This document shows, in pieces, positions 9,249-17,819 of a stretch of 64,000 bases of DNA. How positions within the stretch are numbered: the first letter of the stretch is position 1; every line of letters begins with the position of its first letter. The notes beneath the pieces were generated by a model. The model was not told the DNA's origin and made no database searches. It was given only the letters and a program-made list of their open reading frames with translations. Made by a program: the position numbers and the translations under genes. This stretch comes from Acidovorax sp. CCYZU-2555 (GTDB taxonomy: Bacteria; Pseudomonadota; Gammaproteobacteria; Burkholderiales; Burkholderiaceae_C): positions 1-64,000 of the forward strand of contig NZ_JAHCDD010000025.1 in assembly GCF_018413525.1 (NCBI RefSeq), in the 5' to 3' direction.

Positions 9249-9267
9249 GTCTGTCTCCGTATCGTTC

Positions 9268-10941
9268 TTAGAAAGTCGTGCGCAGCGAAAAGCTCAGGAA
9301 GTTGCGGTCCTTGAGCGACTGGCGGAACTGGGCGTTGTTGTTGTTGTCCAGCGTCGGGCCTTCCTTGCCCAGGTAGTGCACGTAGTTCAGCGAACCCGTC
9401 CATTTGCCCAGGTAGACACCCGCCAGGCCGATGTTGAAATCGCCGCCCTTGTCGACGCCAAAGCCCGGGCCCACTGCCGACGACCGGCCCCAGGCGTAGC
9501 CGATGCCGACACTGGGCGTGAGGTCCAGCCCGGGCATCACCTGGCGGTAAGACGGCGCGAACACCATGCGCAGCGCGGTCGCATCCCGGTCGGTGTTGGG
9601 GTTGAGCATCTGTGCGTTCTGCGTGACCTTGAGCCGGCGGTTCCAGGCGATTTCGCCCAGAAAGCTGGCTTCGCGCGCGATGAAACTCGGGCCCAGGCTC
9701 GCGAGCCAGGAGAACTGCGCATGGCCGGTCTCGCCCACGGCATAGCCCGGGTTGTCCCGGTTGTCGTAGCGCGTGCCCACGCCGATCGCGGGAATGACCG
9801 ACTGACCGCTGCTGGCCAGCGGCGCATTGCGGCGCAGCGACACTTCGCCGGCCAGGCCCCATTCGCCCACGGTCTTGGCAAAGCTCGCGCCAAAGGCGCT
9901 CACGCCTTCGTGGTAGGCCCAGCGGTAGCTGCTCGCGCGCAGCGCCGGCGGTGCGCCGCTGAGCGTGTTCCAGATATTGCTGGGCGTGGTCGCGTGGTAG
10001 CGCGTGGCGTAAAAGCCCAGGTCGGTATCGATCGCGTCGACACGCCAGCGCAGTTGCAGACCGCCCTGGCCGCCATCGCGCGCGTCGAGATCGGCCTGGC
10101 GCGTGAACGTGCCCGTGGGGCCGGCATTGATGCGCTCGGCGCCCGGTCCCATGGAATCGCTGGCCGACAAATAGCTGCCCACGGGCGCGAGCCGGGTCTT
10201 TTCCCACTCGTAGGTCCAGTAGGCACCGACGGCGACATCGCTCGACAGCTGCACCTGGCCCGAGAGCTTGCCCGTGGGCCGCACGGTTTCCTTGAACTGC
10301 GAGTTGGGCACCGACAGCAGCTTGATCAGATCCAGCGGCGCCTGGCCGCCGGCAATGCCGTTGACGCCGAAGAACAGGCTTTCGCCCCACAGCAGCGTGT
10401 GCCGGCCCAGGCGCACGGTCGCGGGCTTGTCGGCCAGATCGAACTTGCCGAACACGAAGGCGTCGAGTAGTTCGGCCTTGCGGCCCATCAGCGAGCGCGT
10501 GTCCGATGTGAACTCGCTCGCGGGCGAATGGTTGGCGCTGATGCCGGGGTTGTCGGTGCTGCGGTTGTAGACCGTGTCATACCAGGCCGCGGCGCTGATG
10601 CGCCCACCCCAGTTCGGGCCGGTGATGTCGAGCTCGCTCAGCAGATCGGCGCGGTTGGAGACCAGGCCCTTGCCGAAGTTGTTGTTGCCGTCGTCCTGGT
10701 TCTGGTTGTTCGCACCGACCACGCCGGCCGGGCCGAACTGCGTGGTCGACAGCCCCGGCGAACGGTCCTTGAGTCGGAAAGCGTTGCTGTACTTGAGCGT
10801 GTTGTCCCAGCGGATCTTGACGTCGGGATTGCCGGAATCGAACTCGAAGGCGCTGCTCGCGCCGCTGGCCAGCAGCGCGGCGGCCGCGGCCAACAAGGTG
10901 CGCGCCGGCGCTGCGCGTCGGGGGGAGTGGATCGTGGACAT
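9268..10941 (-). CDS. DUF1302 outer-membrane beta-barrel protein
   Basis: 557-aa protein with a signal peptide (about 1-31, ending SGASSAFEFDSG) and a long run of alternating beta strands ending in an aromatic-tipped C-terminus (SLRTTF), as expected for an outer-membrane barrel. Family features are the N-terminal KIRWDNTLKYSNAFRL and the WGESLFFGVNGIAGGQ region. ATG 10941 is chosen because signal peptide features start there. It is the first gene of the nine-gene minus-strand operon; the 223 bp up to the divergent LysR gene should hold the promoter. Probable role: outer-membrane uptake channel for the hydrophobic growth substrate. Confidence 0.9.
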   Translation of the reverse strand: MSTIHSPRRAAPARTLLAAAAALLASGASSAFEFDSGNPDVKIRWDNTLKYSNAFRLKDRSPGLSTTQFGPAGVVGANNQNQDDGNNNFGKGLVSNRADLLSELDITGPNWGGRISAAAWYDTVYNRSTDNPGISANHSPASEFTSDTRSLMGRKAELLDAFVFGKFDLADKPATVRLGRHTLLWGESLFFGVNGIAGGQAPLDLIKLLSVPNSQFKETVRPTGKLSGQVQLSSDVAVGAYWTYEWEKTRLAPVGSYLSASDSMGPGAERINAGPTGTFTRQADLDARDGGQGGLQLRWRVDAIDTDLGFYATRYHATTPSNIWNTLSGAPPALRASSYRWAYHEGVSAFGASFAKTVGEWGLAGEVSLRRNAPLASSGQSVIPAIGVGTRYDNRDNPGYAVGETGHAQFSWLASLGPSFIAREASFLGEIAWNRRLKVTQNAQMLNPNTDRDATALRMVFAPSYRQVMPGLDLTPSVGIGYAWGRSSAVGPGFGVDKGGDFNIGLAGVYLGKWTGSLNYVHYLGKEGPTLDNNNNAQFRQSLKDRNFLSFSLRTTF

Positions 10942-11108
10942 GAAAGGTTTTGTCTCCGTTGCATGGGGCCTTGCAGGCCGGGCATCGGCGCGCGCCGCCA
11001 AGGCGCCTGCACCGCATTTTTTCTAGTAGTGCGGCGAGTGTAGGAAGCGGCCTTCATGCTGAAAAATGGTTTGAATCCATCCCTGCCATCGACGGCGTAA
11101 ATACTTTT

Positions 11109-11120
11109 CGGGTTAACCCG
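11109..11120. promoter_or_regulatory. palindrome between DUF1302 operon and LysR gene
   Basis: A perfect 12-bp palindrome, CGGGTTAACCCG, lies 45 bp before the LysR start and 168 bp before the DUF1302 start, in the only promoter-sized gap between the divergent genes. LysR proteins usually bind dyad-symmetric sites here and autoregulate. A separate half-site GAATCCAT is present at 11073-11080. Function inferred from position and symmetry only. Confidence 0.4.
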
Positions 11121-11164
11121 CGCCTGGCGACAAGCCATTACGATGCCGCCCGAGGAGACCCCCG

Positions 11165-12100
11165 ATGCGCTTCAATAAACTAGATCTCAACTTGCTGGTC
11201 GCACTCGATGTGCTGCTGATCGAAGCCAGCATCAGCCGCGCCGCCGAGCGGCTGCACATGAGCCAGTCGGCCATGAGCAATGCCCTGGCGCGGCTGCGAG
11301 ACTATTTCGACGACGAACTGCTGGTGCAGGTAGGCCGGCGCATGGAGCTCACGCCGCGCGCCGAAGTGCTCAAGGACACGGTGCGCGACGTGCTGCTGCG
11401 CATCGACAGCTCGGTGGCGGCCAAGCCCGAGTTCGTGCCGGCGAAATCCGATCGCGAGTTCCGCATCTTTGTGTCGGACTTCACATTGGCCACGCTGATT
11501 CCGCATGTGCTGGCGCGCGCCCACGCGCAAGGCCCCGACATCCGTTTTTCGCTGCTGCCCCAGGTGCTCGAACCCACGCGTTCGCTGGACCGCGCCGAAG
11601 TCGACCTGGTGGTGATGCCCAGCGATTACTGCACGTCGGACCACCCCAGCGAAGTGCTGTTCACCGAGCGCTTTCAGTGCGTTCTATGGCGCGACAGCCG
11701 GATCGCGCAGGGCGAGCTGACCACGCAGCGCTTCATGGCGGCCGGCCATGTGGTGACCCTGCCGCCGGCGACCAATGCGACCTCGCTCGAAGACTGGCGG
11801 TTCAAGGGCCATGGACTGCATCGCCGCATCGATGTGACCAGCTTCAGCTACGCCTCGTCTGCGGCGCTGGTGGTGGGCACCGAGCGCATCGCGACCGTTC
11901 ACGGCCGGCTCGCGCAGCAGGCCGCGCGCCATCTGCCCATCGTGGTGCGCGATGTGCCGGTGGAGTTTGCCGAAATGTCCCAGGTCATGCAGTGGCACCG
12001 CTACCGCACGCGCGACCCGGGCATCGAATGGCTGCGCCGGGTGTTTCTCGATGCGGCGCGCGACATGGATGCGGCCGACTCGGTCTTGCGGCGCTCCTGA
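11165..12100 (+). CDS. LysR-family regulator (NodD-like), paralog 1
   Basis: 311-aa transcription factor. The N-terminal winged HTH (about 6-65) contains ISRAAERLHMSQSAMSNALA, followed by the LysR linker helix and a type 2 periplasmic-binding-like effector domain from about 90 onward. The N-terminus MRFNKLDLNLLVALD places it in the NodD/PcpR-like subgroup of regulators of aromatic catabolism. It is divergent from the DUF1302 operon, its likely target, and ends 7 bp from the convergent paralog at 12108-13016, whose N-terminus is nearly the same. Inducer unknown, probably an aromatic substrate or intermediate. Confidence 0.92.
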   Translation: MRFNKLDLNLLVALDVLLIEASISRAAERLHMSQSAMSNALARLRDYFDDELLVQVGRRMELTPRAEVLKDTVRDVLLRIDSSVAAKPEFVPAKSDREFRIFVSDFTLATLIPHVLARAHAQGPDIRFSLLPQVLEPTRSLDRAEVDLVVMPSDYCTSDHPSEVLFTERFQCVLWRDSRIAQGELTTQRFMAAGHVVTLPPATNATSLEDWRFKGHGLHRRIDVTSFSYASSAALVVGTERIATVHGRLAQQAARHLPIVVRDVPVEFAEMSQVMQWHRYRTRDPGIEWLRRVFLDAARDMDAADSVLRRS

Positions 12101-12107
12101 TGCCCCC

Positions 12108-13016
12108 CTAGATCGCGCGCCCCACGCGCAGCGCGAGTTCGCGCATCCATTGGAGCGCGGGGTCGGCATCGCGGTGGCGGTGCCATTGCAGGGTCTGCTC
12201 CAGCGTGGGCACTTCGAGCGGCGGCGCCCAGAGCTTGATGGGCAGCACTTTTTCGGCCTGCAGCGCCAGGCGCTGGTGCACGGTGGCAATGCGGTCGGTG
12301 CCGACCACCATCTGGGGCAGGGCCGCCATGCTGGGCGCCGACACCTCGACCTTGCGCTGGATGCCGAAGCGGTCGAGAAACCAGCTGTCGAACGCCGCGC
12401 GCTGCTCGCCCGTGGCGTAGTTCGCGACGACATGGCCGCATTCGAGATAGTCGCTGAACGTCAGTTCGTCGCGAATGCGGCTGTGGCCGGTCCAGGTCAC
12501 GCACAGGTACTGCTCCTCGAACAGCGGCGCGCTCGGGTGGTCGACTGCGGAGAACTGCGCGGGAATGATCAGCAGGTCGGCGTCGCCTTGCTCCAGCTGC
12601 TCTATCGGCTTGTCGTTGAGCGCGCGCAGCTCCAGGCCTATGCCGCGCGCCTGCTGGTAGAGCGCTTCGAGCAGCGGCGGAATGAACACCGCGGTGGTGA
12701 AGTCAGAGAGCAGCAGCACAAAGGTGCGCGTGGATTGCGCGGGGTCGAACAGCGGCGGCGTGGTGATCGTGCTGTCGATGCGCATCAGCACGTCGCGCAC
12801 CGGCTCGATCAGCCCCAGCGCGCGCGGCGTGAGCACCATCTGCCGGCCCTGCGCGGCCAGCAGTTCGTCGCCAAAGAAATTGCGCAGGCGCGCCAGCGCA
12901 TTGCTCATCGCCGGCTGGCTCAGGTGCAGGCGCTCACCCGCGCGGCTGATGTTGCGTTCGGCCAGCAGCGCGTCCAGCGCCACCAGCAGATTCAGATCGA
13001 GTTTATTGAAGCGCAT
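12108..13016 (-). CDS. LysR-family regulator (NodD-like), paralog 2
   Basis: 302-aa LysR protein sharing MRFNKLDLNLLVALD and the ISRAGERLHLSQPAMSNALA recognition region with its neighbour, but diverged in the effector domain, so it probably senses a different ligand. It is divergent from the porin/Bug-receptor operon at 13212, with 195 bp between the starts containing an inverted repeat. The tail-to-tail arrangement of two paralogs, each facing a different operon, suggests duplication followed by specialisation. Confidence 0.92.
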   Translation of the reverse strand: MRFNKLDLNLLVALDALLAERNISRAGERLHLSQPAMSNALARLRNFFGDELLAAQGRQMVLTPRALGLIEPVRDVLMRIDSTITTPPLFDPAQSTRTFVLLLSDFTTAVFIPPLLEALYQQARGIGLELRALNDKPIEQLEQGDADLLIIPAQFSAVDHPSAPLFEEQYLCVTWTGHSRIRDELTFSDYLECGHVVANYATGEQRAAFDSWFLDRFGIQRKVEVSAPSMAALPQMVVGTDRIATVHQRLALQAEKVLPIKLWAPPLEVPTLEQTLQWHRHRDADPALQWMRELALRVGRAI

Positions 13017-13092
13017 GTCTTTGAGTGGGGCAGAGCCGTCTGTGGGTTGTTTTTCAAGCGCCTTCCCCTGGGTTTGTCTTGATATTCAGCGC

Positions 13093-13120
13093 ATGGATTC
13101 CTGCAATCTAAAGAATCCAT
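13093..13120. promoter_or_regulatory. inverted repeat, candidate LysR site
   Basis: Perfect 8-bp arms ATGGATTC (13093-13100) and GAATCCAT (13113-13120) with a 12-nt spacer sit in the gap between LysR paralog 2 and the porin operon, 92 bp before the porin start. The arm GAATCCAT also occurs at 11073-11080, in the regulatory gap of the other paralog, which supports a shared recognition sequence for these two related regulators. Confidence 0.45.
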
Positions 13121-13211
13121 TTCAGGAATACAAGAGAAATCTCCAAAATCTCATTCCATCGCACCGGTGGCGCACCGGGCGACAGAAAAAACAATAGCAA
13201 CGGAGACAAAA

Positions 13212-14393
13212 ATGCAAAACAGTGCCGACCCGCACGGTCTGAACACGCCCCTGCGCCGCCGCGCGCCCACTTCGCTGGCGCTGGCCGCCACGCTGGCCGC
13301 CGCCGCCTTTTCCAACGTCCATGCGCAAGGCGCGCCCGGCACCAGCCTGCAGCTCTATGGCCTGGTCGATGCTTCCGTCGGACGCTTCGAAGGCGCGGCG
13401 GCCGGCGTGAATGCGCGCGATGTCGCGACCACCAAACTCGACAGCGGCAGCATGTCGACCAGCCACTGGGGCGTGCGCGGCAGCGAAGACCTGGGCGGCG
13501 GGTTGTCCGCGTCGTTCGATTTGTCGGCCTTCGTGCGCAACGATATCGGGGCTTTCGGGCGCAACGATGCGATCGGCGCGCCGGTCAATGTCGCTGCCGA
13601 TCCCATGTTCTCGCGCGCCGCGTGGATAGGCCTGGCCCATCCCGCCTGGGGCCGCGTGCGCCTGGGCAATGTGACTTCGCTGCTGTTCACCAACAGCGTC
13701 ACCTCGAACGCGTTTGGCGACTCCACGGTGCTGAGCCCGCTCAATGTGACGACCATGATAGGCGGCCCGATGACGGGCGGCACGGGCTGGGCGAACTCGG
13801 TGGTCTACGACAGCCCGGTGTGGCGCGGATTCAGCCTCGCGGCCGCGCATGGTTTCTCGGAAAAGCAGGGCGGCGGCAACAGCGCGCTGCGCGCGGCCTA
13901 TGCGCAAGGCCCGATGGCGGCGTCCGTGGTGGTGCAAAACGTCAAGCGCAACCCGCTGACCTTTGCCGACGGCACCTCGCCCAATGACACGCGCACCTGG
14001 CAGCTCGCGGCGTCCTACGATTTCAGCGCCGTGAAGCTGTTTGCCCATCTCGGCGGCATACAGAATCGCGGCACGGCGGCGCAGCCGCTGGATGTTTCCT
14101 ACCGGCTCTGGGAGCTGAGCGCCGCCGTGCCCATGGGCTCGGGCCGGCTGCTGGCCGGCTTCGCCTCGCGCCGCACGGGCGATGCGGTGCTGGCCGTGCC
14201 GGCGACGGCGGCCGGCGGCAATCTGGCGCGCAAGGTGTTTTCGGTGGGCTACGACCACCTGCTGTCCAAGCGCACCGACGCCTATCTGGTGCTGATGCGC
14301 GACCAGACGCGCACCCAGACGGTGGGCGCGCCGGCGCAGGTGTTGGCGGCGCAGGGCACGACCATCGCCGTGGGCCTGCGCCACCGGTTCTGA
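13212..14393 (+). CDS. Gram-negative general porin
   Basis: 393-aa outer-membrane trimeric porin of the Burkholderiales type. A signal peptide ending near VHAQ (about residue 38) is followed by LQLYGLVDASVG, the usual first strand, then SHWGVRGSEDLGGGLSASF. The C-terminus is GLRHRF with terminal Phe, the Bam recognition signature. ATG 13212 is preceded by GGAGAC. It opens the operon regulated by the divergent LysR and would admit the substrate captured by the Bug receptors encoded downstream. Confidence 0.93.
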   Translation: MQNSADPHGLNTPLRRRAPTSLALAATLAAAAFSNVHAQGAPGTSLQLYGLVDASVGRFEGAAAGVNARDVATTKLDSGSMSTSHWGVRGSEDLGGGLSASFDLSAFVRNDIGAFGRNDAIGAPVNVAADPMFSRAAWIGLAHPAWGRVRLGNVTSLLFTNSVTSNAFGDSTVLSPLNVTTMIGGPMTGGTGWANSVVYDSPVWRGFSLAAAHGFSEKQGGGNSALRAAYAQGPMAASVVVQNVKRNPLTFADGTSPNDTRTWQLAASYDFSAVKLFAHLGGIQNRGTAAQPLDVSYRLWELSAAVPMGSGRLLAGFASRRTGDAVLAVPATAAGGNLARKVFSVGYDHLLSKRTDAYLVLMRDQTRTQTVGAPAQVLAAQGTTIAVGLRHRF

Positions 14394-14424
14394 AGCGGCG
14401 ACAAGAAATACAAGGAGACAGGCA

Positions 14425-15432
14425 ATGATTGAAAAAGAAACGACGCCCCTCGGCATGAACCGGCGCTCCATCCTGGTGGCGCTGGCCGCGGGCGCGGCCG
14501 GCCCCGTGGCCCTGGCGCAGAACGGACGCCATGTGACCATCATCGTGCCCCAGCCCGCGGGCAATCCCAGCGATGTTTTCGCGCGCAAGCTGCAAGGCTT
14601 GCTGCAGCGCGCGCTGGGCCAGACGGTGATTGTCGAGAACCAGCCCGGCGCGGGCGGAGCGATAGGCGTGCAGCGCATGCTCAACTTGCCCGCCGACGGC
14701 ATGACGGCGGTGATGGTCTCGCAGACCGAGCCCATACTCACGCCCGCCACACTGGCCAGCGTGCGCTACAAGCCCGGCCAGATGCGCCCCATCGGACTGC
14801 TGGGCCGCACCAGCTATGTGCTGGCCGGCCGCCCCGATCTGCCGGCGCAGAACCATGCGGAGCTGCTGGCGCTGGCGCGCAAGGCCGACAAGGACGGCAA
14901 GCCGCTGAGCTTCGGCCATATCGGCCAGGGTTCGATGATTCACCTGATGGGCGCGCAGTGGGCACAGCTGTGCGGCGTGCAGCTGTCGCATATTCCGTAC
15001 CGCGGCGTGCCGCCCGCGGTGCAGGACCTCGCGGGCCGGCAGATCGATCTGTCGTTCGTGCCGCTGGGCGGCCTGGCGCTCGATCTGATACAGACCGGCA
15101 AGCTGCGCGCCTTCGGCAGCACGGCCGACCAGTCGCCCGCCTTGCTGCCCCATGTCGTGCCGCTCAGGAACCAGGACGCCGCGCTGCGCAATTTCGTGCA
15201 CACCGCCTGGGGCGCGCTGCTGGTGCCGCGCGGCGTGCCCGATGCCGCGACCCAGCGCCTGCATGCGGCCTTCGACGCCGCGATGCGCGATGCCGATGTC
15301 CAGGCTTTCCTGCGCAGCCAGGGCACGGATCCGCAAACTCCGCTGAGCCTGGACGCGCTCGACAAGTTCTACCAGGCCGAAATCCAGACCCACCAGGCGC
15401 TGTCGCGCGCCGTGGGCGTGGTGCCCGAATAA
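14425..15432 (+). CDS. Bug (TctC-type) solute-binding receptor 1
   Basis: Periplasmic extracytoplasmic receptor of the Bug family, usually binding carboxylates or aromatic acids. 335 aa; an Arg-Arg signal (MNRRSILVAL) makes a Tat-like export sequence possible. Family hallmarks: IIVPQPAGNPSDVFARKLQ, VIVENQPGAGGAIG and the C-terminal helix of the TctC fold. Preceded by AAGGAGACA, 31 bp after the porin. No TctA/TctB membrane genes are nearby, as is usual for the expanded Bug sets of this order, so it either docks with a distant permease or acts as a sensor. Confidence 0.9.
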   Translation: MIEKETTPLGMNRRSILVALAAGAAGPVALAQNGRHVTIIVPQPAGNPSDVFARKLQGLLQRALGQTVIVENQPGAGGAIGVQRMLNLPADGMTAVMVSQTEPILTPATLASVRYKPGQMRPIGLLGRTSYVLAGRPDLPAQNHAELLALARKADKDGKPLSFGHIGQGSMIHLMGAQWAQLCGVQLSHIPYRGVPPAVQDLAGRQIDLSFVPLGGLALDLIQTGKLRAFGSTADQSPALLPHVVPLRNQDAALRNFVHTAWGALLVPRGVPDAATQRLHAAFDAAMRDADVQAFLRSQGTDPQTPLSLDALDKFYQAEIQTHQALSRAVGVVPE

Positions 15433-15442
15433 AGGTATTGCC

Positions 15443-16249
15443 ATGAAAAAACCCCGCCACCGCTTTGTCGATCTGTCGATCTACCTCGAGAACGACGTGC
15501 TCTCGGACCCGCCGCCGCTGGCGCCCAGGATCACCTACCAAAAGCACGCCGACACCCTGCCCGAATTCATGGCGATGATTCCGGGCACGACCGCCGAAGA
15601 CTATCCCGACGGCGAAGCGGCCGCCGCCGAGTGGGTCACGCTCACCACGCACAACGGCACCCACCTCGACGCGCCCTGGCATTTCCACTCGACCCAGGAT
15701 GCCAAGCTCGGCGGCGCGCGGCCGTCGATCACCATTGACGAAGTGCCGCTCGAATGGTGCTTCCAGCCCGGCGTGAAGCTCGACTTTCGCCACTTTCCCG
15801 ACGGCTATGTCGCCACGGCCGCCGATGTGCAGGCCGAGCTGCAGCGCATAGGCTATGAACTCCAGCCGCTGGACATCGTGGTCGTCAACACGCGCGCCGG
15901 CAGCCGCTACGGCAACGCCGACTACCTCGGCGCGGGCTGCGGCATGGGCTATGAAGCCACCATGTACCTGCTCGAGCGCGGCGTGCGCCTCACGGGCACG
16001 GACGCCTGGAGCTGGGACGCGCCGTTCTCGTACACCGCGGCCAAGGTCGCCGCGACCGGCAACAAGGCGCTGATCTGGGAAGGCCACAAGGCCGGCCGCG
16101 ACATCGGCTACTGCCATCTGGAGAAGCTGCACAACCTCGAAGCCGTGCCGGCGACGGGCTTCACCATCAGCTGCTTTCCGCACAAGATTCGCGGCGCGTC
16201 GGCCGGCTGGACGCGGGCGGTGGCGATTTTCGACGAGGACGCTGCATGA
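15443..16249 (+). CDS. cyclase-family metal hydrolase (kynurenine-formamidase-like)
   Basis: 268-aa cytoplasmic protein of the cyclase / kynurenine formamidase family. The metal-binding signature HNGTHLDAPWHF is at about residues 71-82. Family members are Mn/Zn-dependent amidases or lactonases, including isatin hydrolase and formamidase. It starts 10 bp after the Bug receptor and its stop overlaps the cupin start (ATGA), so it is translationally coupled. With a cupin and a fumarylacetoacetase-type enzyme next to it, hydrolysis of a cyclic or amide intermediate is likely; the substrate is not inferable. Confidence 0.88.
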   Translation: MKKPRHRFVDLSIYLENDVLSDPPPLAPRITYQKHADTLPEFMAMIPGTTAEDYPDGEAAAAEWVTLTTHNGTHLDAPWHFHSTQDAKLGGARPSITIDEVPLEWCFQPGVKLDFRHFPDGYVATAADVQAELQRIGYELQPLDIVVVNTRAGSRYGNADYLGAGCGMGYEATMYLLERGVRLTGTDAWSWDAPFSYTAAKVAATGNKALIWEGHKAGRDIGYCHLEKLHNLEAVPATGFTISCFPHKIRGASAGWTRAVAIFDEDAA

Positions 16250-16827
16250 GCCTGCCATCCATCCATCGCGTAGTCACCGGCCATGACGCGCGCGGCCAGG
16301 CGGTGATCACCAGCAACGGGCCCTTGCCCACGGTGGTCGAAGTCGCGGCGATTGCGGGCACCGTGTTCCACGAAGTCTGGAGCACCTCCGAGGCCCCGGC
16401 GCTGATTTCCAACGCCGCCGACCCTACGCTGGGCCCGCTGGTGCTGCCGCCGCCCGCGCGCGGCACGCGCCTGCGCTTTGTCGACATTCCGCCCGACACC
16501 GAGGAGTTTCTGGCCCATGGCGCGGCGCGCATGCAGGCGGCGTTTTCGCAGATCGGCGATGCCCAGGCCTCGACCGTGCATGCGCAATCACCGCACCCGC
16601 TGATGCACCGCACCGAATCGGTGGACTATGGCATCGTGATCGAGGGCGAGATGACGCTGGTGCTGGACGCGTCCGAGCAGCTGCTGCAAGTCGGCAGCGT
16701 GGTCGTGCAGCGCGGCACCAACCACGCCTGGGCCAACCGCTCGGGCAAGCCTTGCCGCATGTTGTTCATTCTGGTCGATGGGGCCTATGCGCCCGACATC
16801 GCGACGGCCTTGGAGAAGTCTCAATGA
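16246..16827 (+). CDS. cupin-domain protein
   Basis: 193-aa protein with a conserved single cupin barrel in the C-terminal half. Motif 1 is reduced (SVDYGIVIEGEMTLVLD) and motif 2 is VGSVVVQRGTNHAWANRSG with a single clear His. The N-terminal half (RVVTGHDARGQAVITSNG) matches the cupins that accompany cyclase and fumarylacetoacetase genes. Overlaps both neighbours by ATGA. It may be a small dioxygenase or isomerase, or a ligand-binding protein; the reduced metal-ligand set favours caution about catalysis. Confidence 0.82.
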   Translation: MSLPSIHRVVTGHDARGQAVITSNGPLPTVVEVAAIAGTVFHEVWSTSEAPALISNAADPTLGPLVLPPPARGTRLRFVDIPPDTEEFLAHGAARMQAAFSQIGDAQASTVHAQSPHPLMHRTESVDYGIVIEGEMTLVLDASEQLLQVGSVVVQRGTNHAWANRSGKPCRMLFILVDGAYAPDIATALEKSQ

Positions 16828-17819
16828 AATTCGCCACCCTCAGAAACGCAACGCCCGACGGCGCGCTGGCGCTGGTCTCACGCGACGGCGGGCAGGCGCT
16901 GCCCGTTCCCGGCATCGCCACCAGCCTGCTCGATGCCGTGCAGCGCTGGGAGACGGTGCAGGCACCGCTGCAAGCGCTGTACACGGCGCTCAACGCCGGT
17001 GAGGCCCGGGATGCGATCGCCTTCGACCCGCAGGCCTGCGCCGCGCCGCTGCCGCGCAGTCCGCAATGGCTGGACGCCTCGGCGTTTCTGAACCACGGCC
17101 GGCTGATGGAAGAGGCGTTCAACACGCCGCCGATTCCGCACTTCGACACCATTCCCGTCATGTACCAGGGCGCGAGCGACGACTTCCTGGGCCCGCACGA
17201 AGACGTGCCCCTGCCCAGCGAGGCCGATGGCATCGATTTCGAAGGCGAGTTCGGCGTGGTCGTCGGCCCCGTGGCCATGGGCGCCACGGCGGAGCAAGCC
17301 CAGGCCGCGGTGCGGCTGGTGCTGCAGATCAACGACTGGAGCCTGCGCGCGCTCGGGCCGCACGAGATGCAGACCGGTTTCGGCTTTCTGCAGGCCAAGC
17401 CTTCCTCATCGTTCGCGCCCATCGCCGTGACGCCCGATGAGCTGGGCGATGCCTGGCACGCGGGCCGGGTCCAGATGCGCCTGCATGTGCAGTGGAACGG
17501 CGAGCGCTTTGGCGAGCCGCATGGCGGCGAGATGAACTATTCCTTCGGCCAGCTCATCGCGCATGCGGCGCGCTCGCGCCGGCTCACGGCCGGCAGCATT
17601 GTGGGTTCGGGCACGGTCTCCAACCAGTCGCGCGCTGCGGGCTCGGCCTGCATCGCCGAGCGGTGCGTGATCGAGAAGATCGACCAGGGCGCCATCCGCA
17701 CCGCCTTCATGCGTTTCGGCGACCGGGTGCGCATGCAGGCCCGGTATGACGACGGGCGCGACGGCCCATTTGGCGTGATCGAGCAGCGCGTGGTGCAGGC
17801 CACGCCTCCTGCGCCATGA
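16824..17819 (+). CDS. fumarylacetoacetate hydrolase family protein
   Basis: 331-aa FAH-superfamily enzyme that cleaves C-C bonds of acylpyruvates or hydrates 2-keto-pentenoates. The FDTIPVMYQGASDDFLGP region is followed by GIDFEGEFGVVVGPV (acidic metal ligands), INDWSLRALGPHE and GSIVGSGTVSNQS. The ATG at 16824 overlaps the cupin stop; an earlier in-frame start would lie inside the cupin gene. Probably acts late in the pathway, giving a central metabolite such as pyruvate or fumarate plus a carboxylic acid. Confidence 0.9.
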   Translation: MKFATLRNATPDGALALVSRDGGQALPVPGIATSLLDAVQRWETVQAPLQALYTALNAGEARDAIAFDPQACAAPLPRSPQWLDASAFLNHGRLMEEAFNTPPIPHFDTIPVMYQGASDDFLGPHEDVPLPSEADGIDFEGEFGVVVGPVAMGATAEQAQAAVRLVLQINDWSLRALGPHEMQTGFGFLQAKPSSSFAPIAVTPDELGDAWHAGRVQMRLHVQWNGERFGEPHGGEMNYSFGQLIAHAARSRRLTAGSIVGSGTVSNQSRAAGSACIAERCVIEKIDQGAIRTAFMRFGDRVRMQARYDDGRDGPFGVIEQRVVQATPPAP

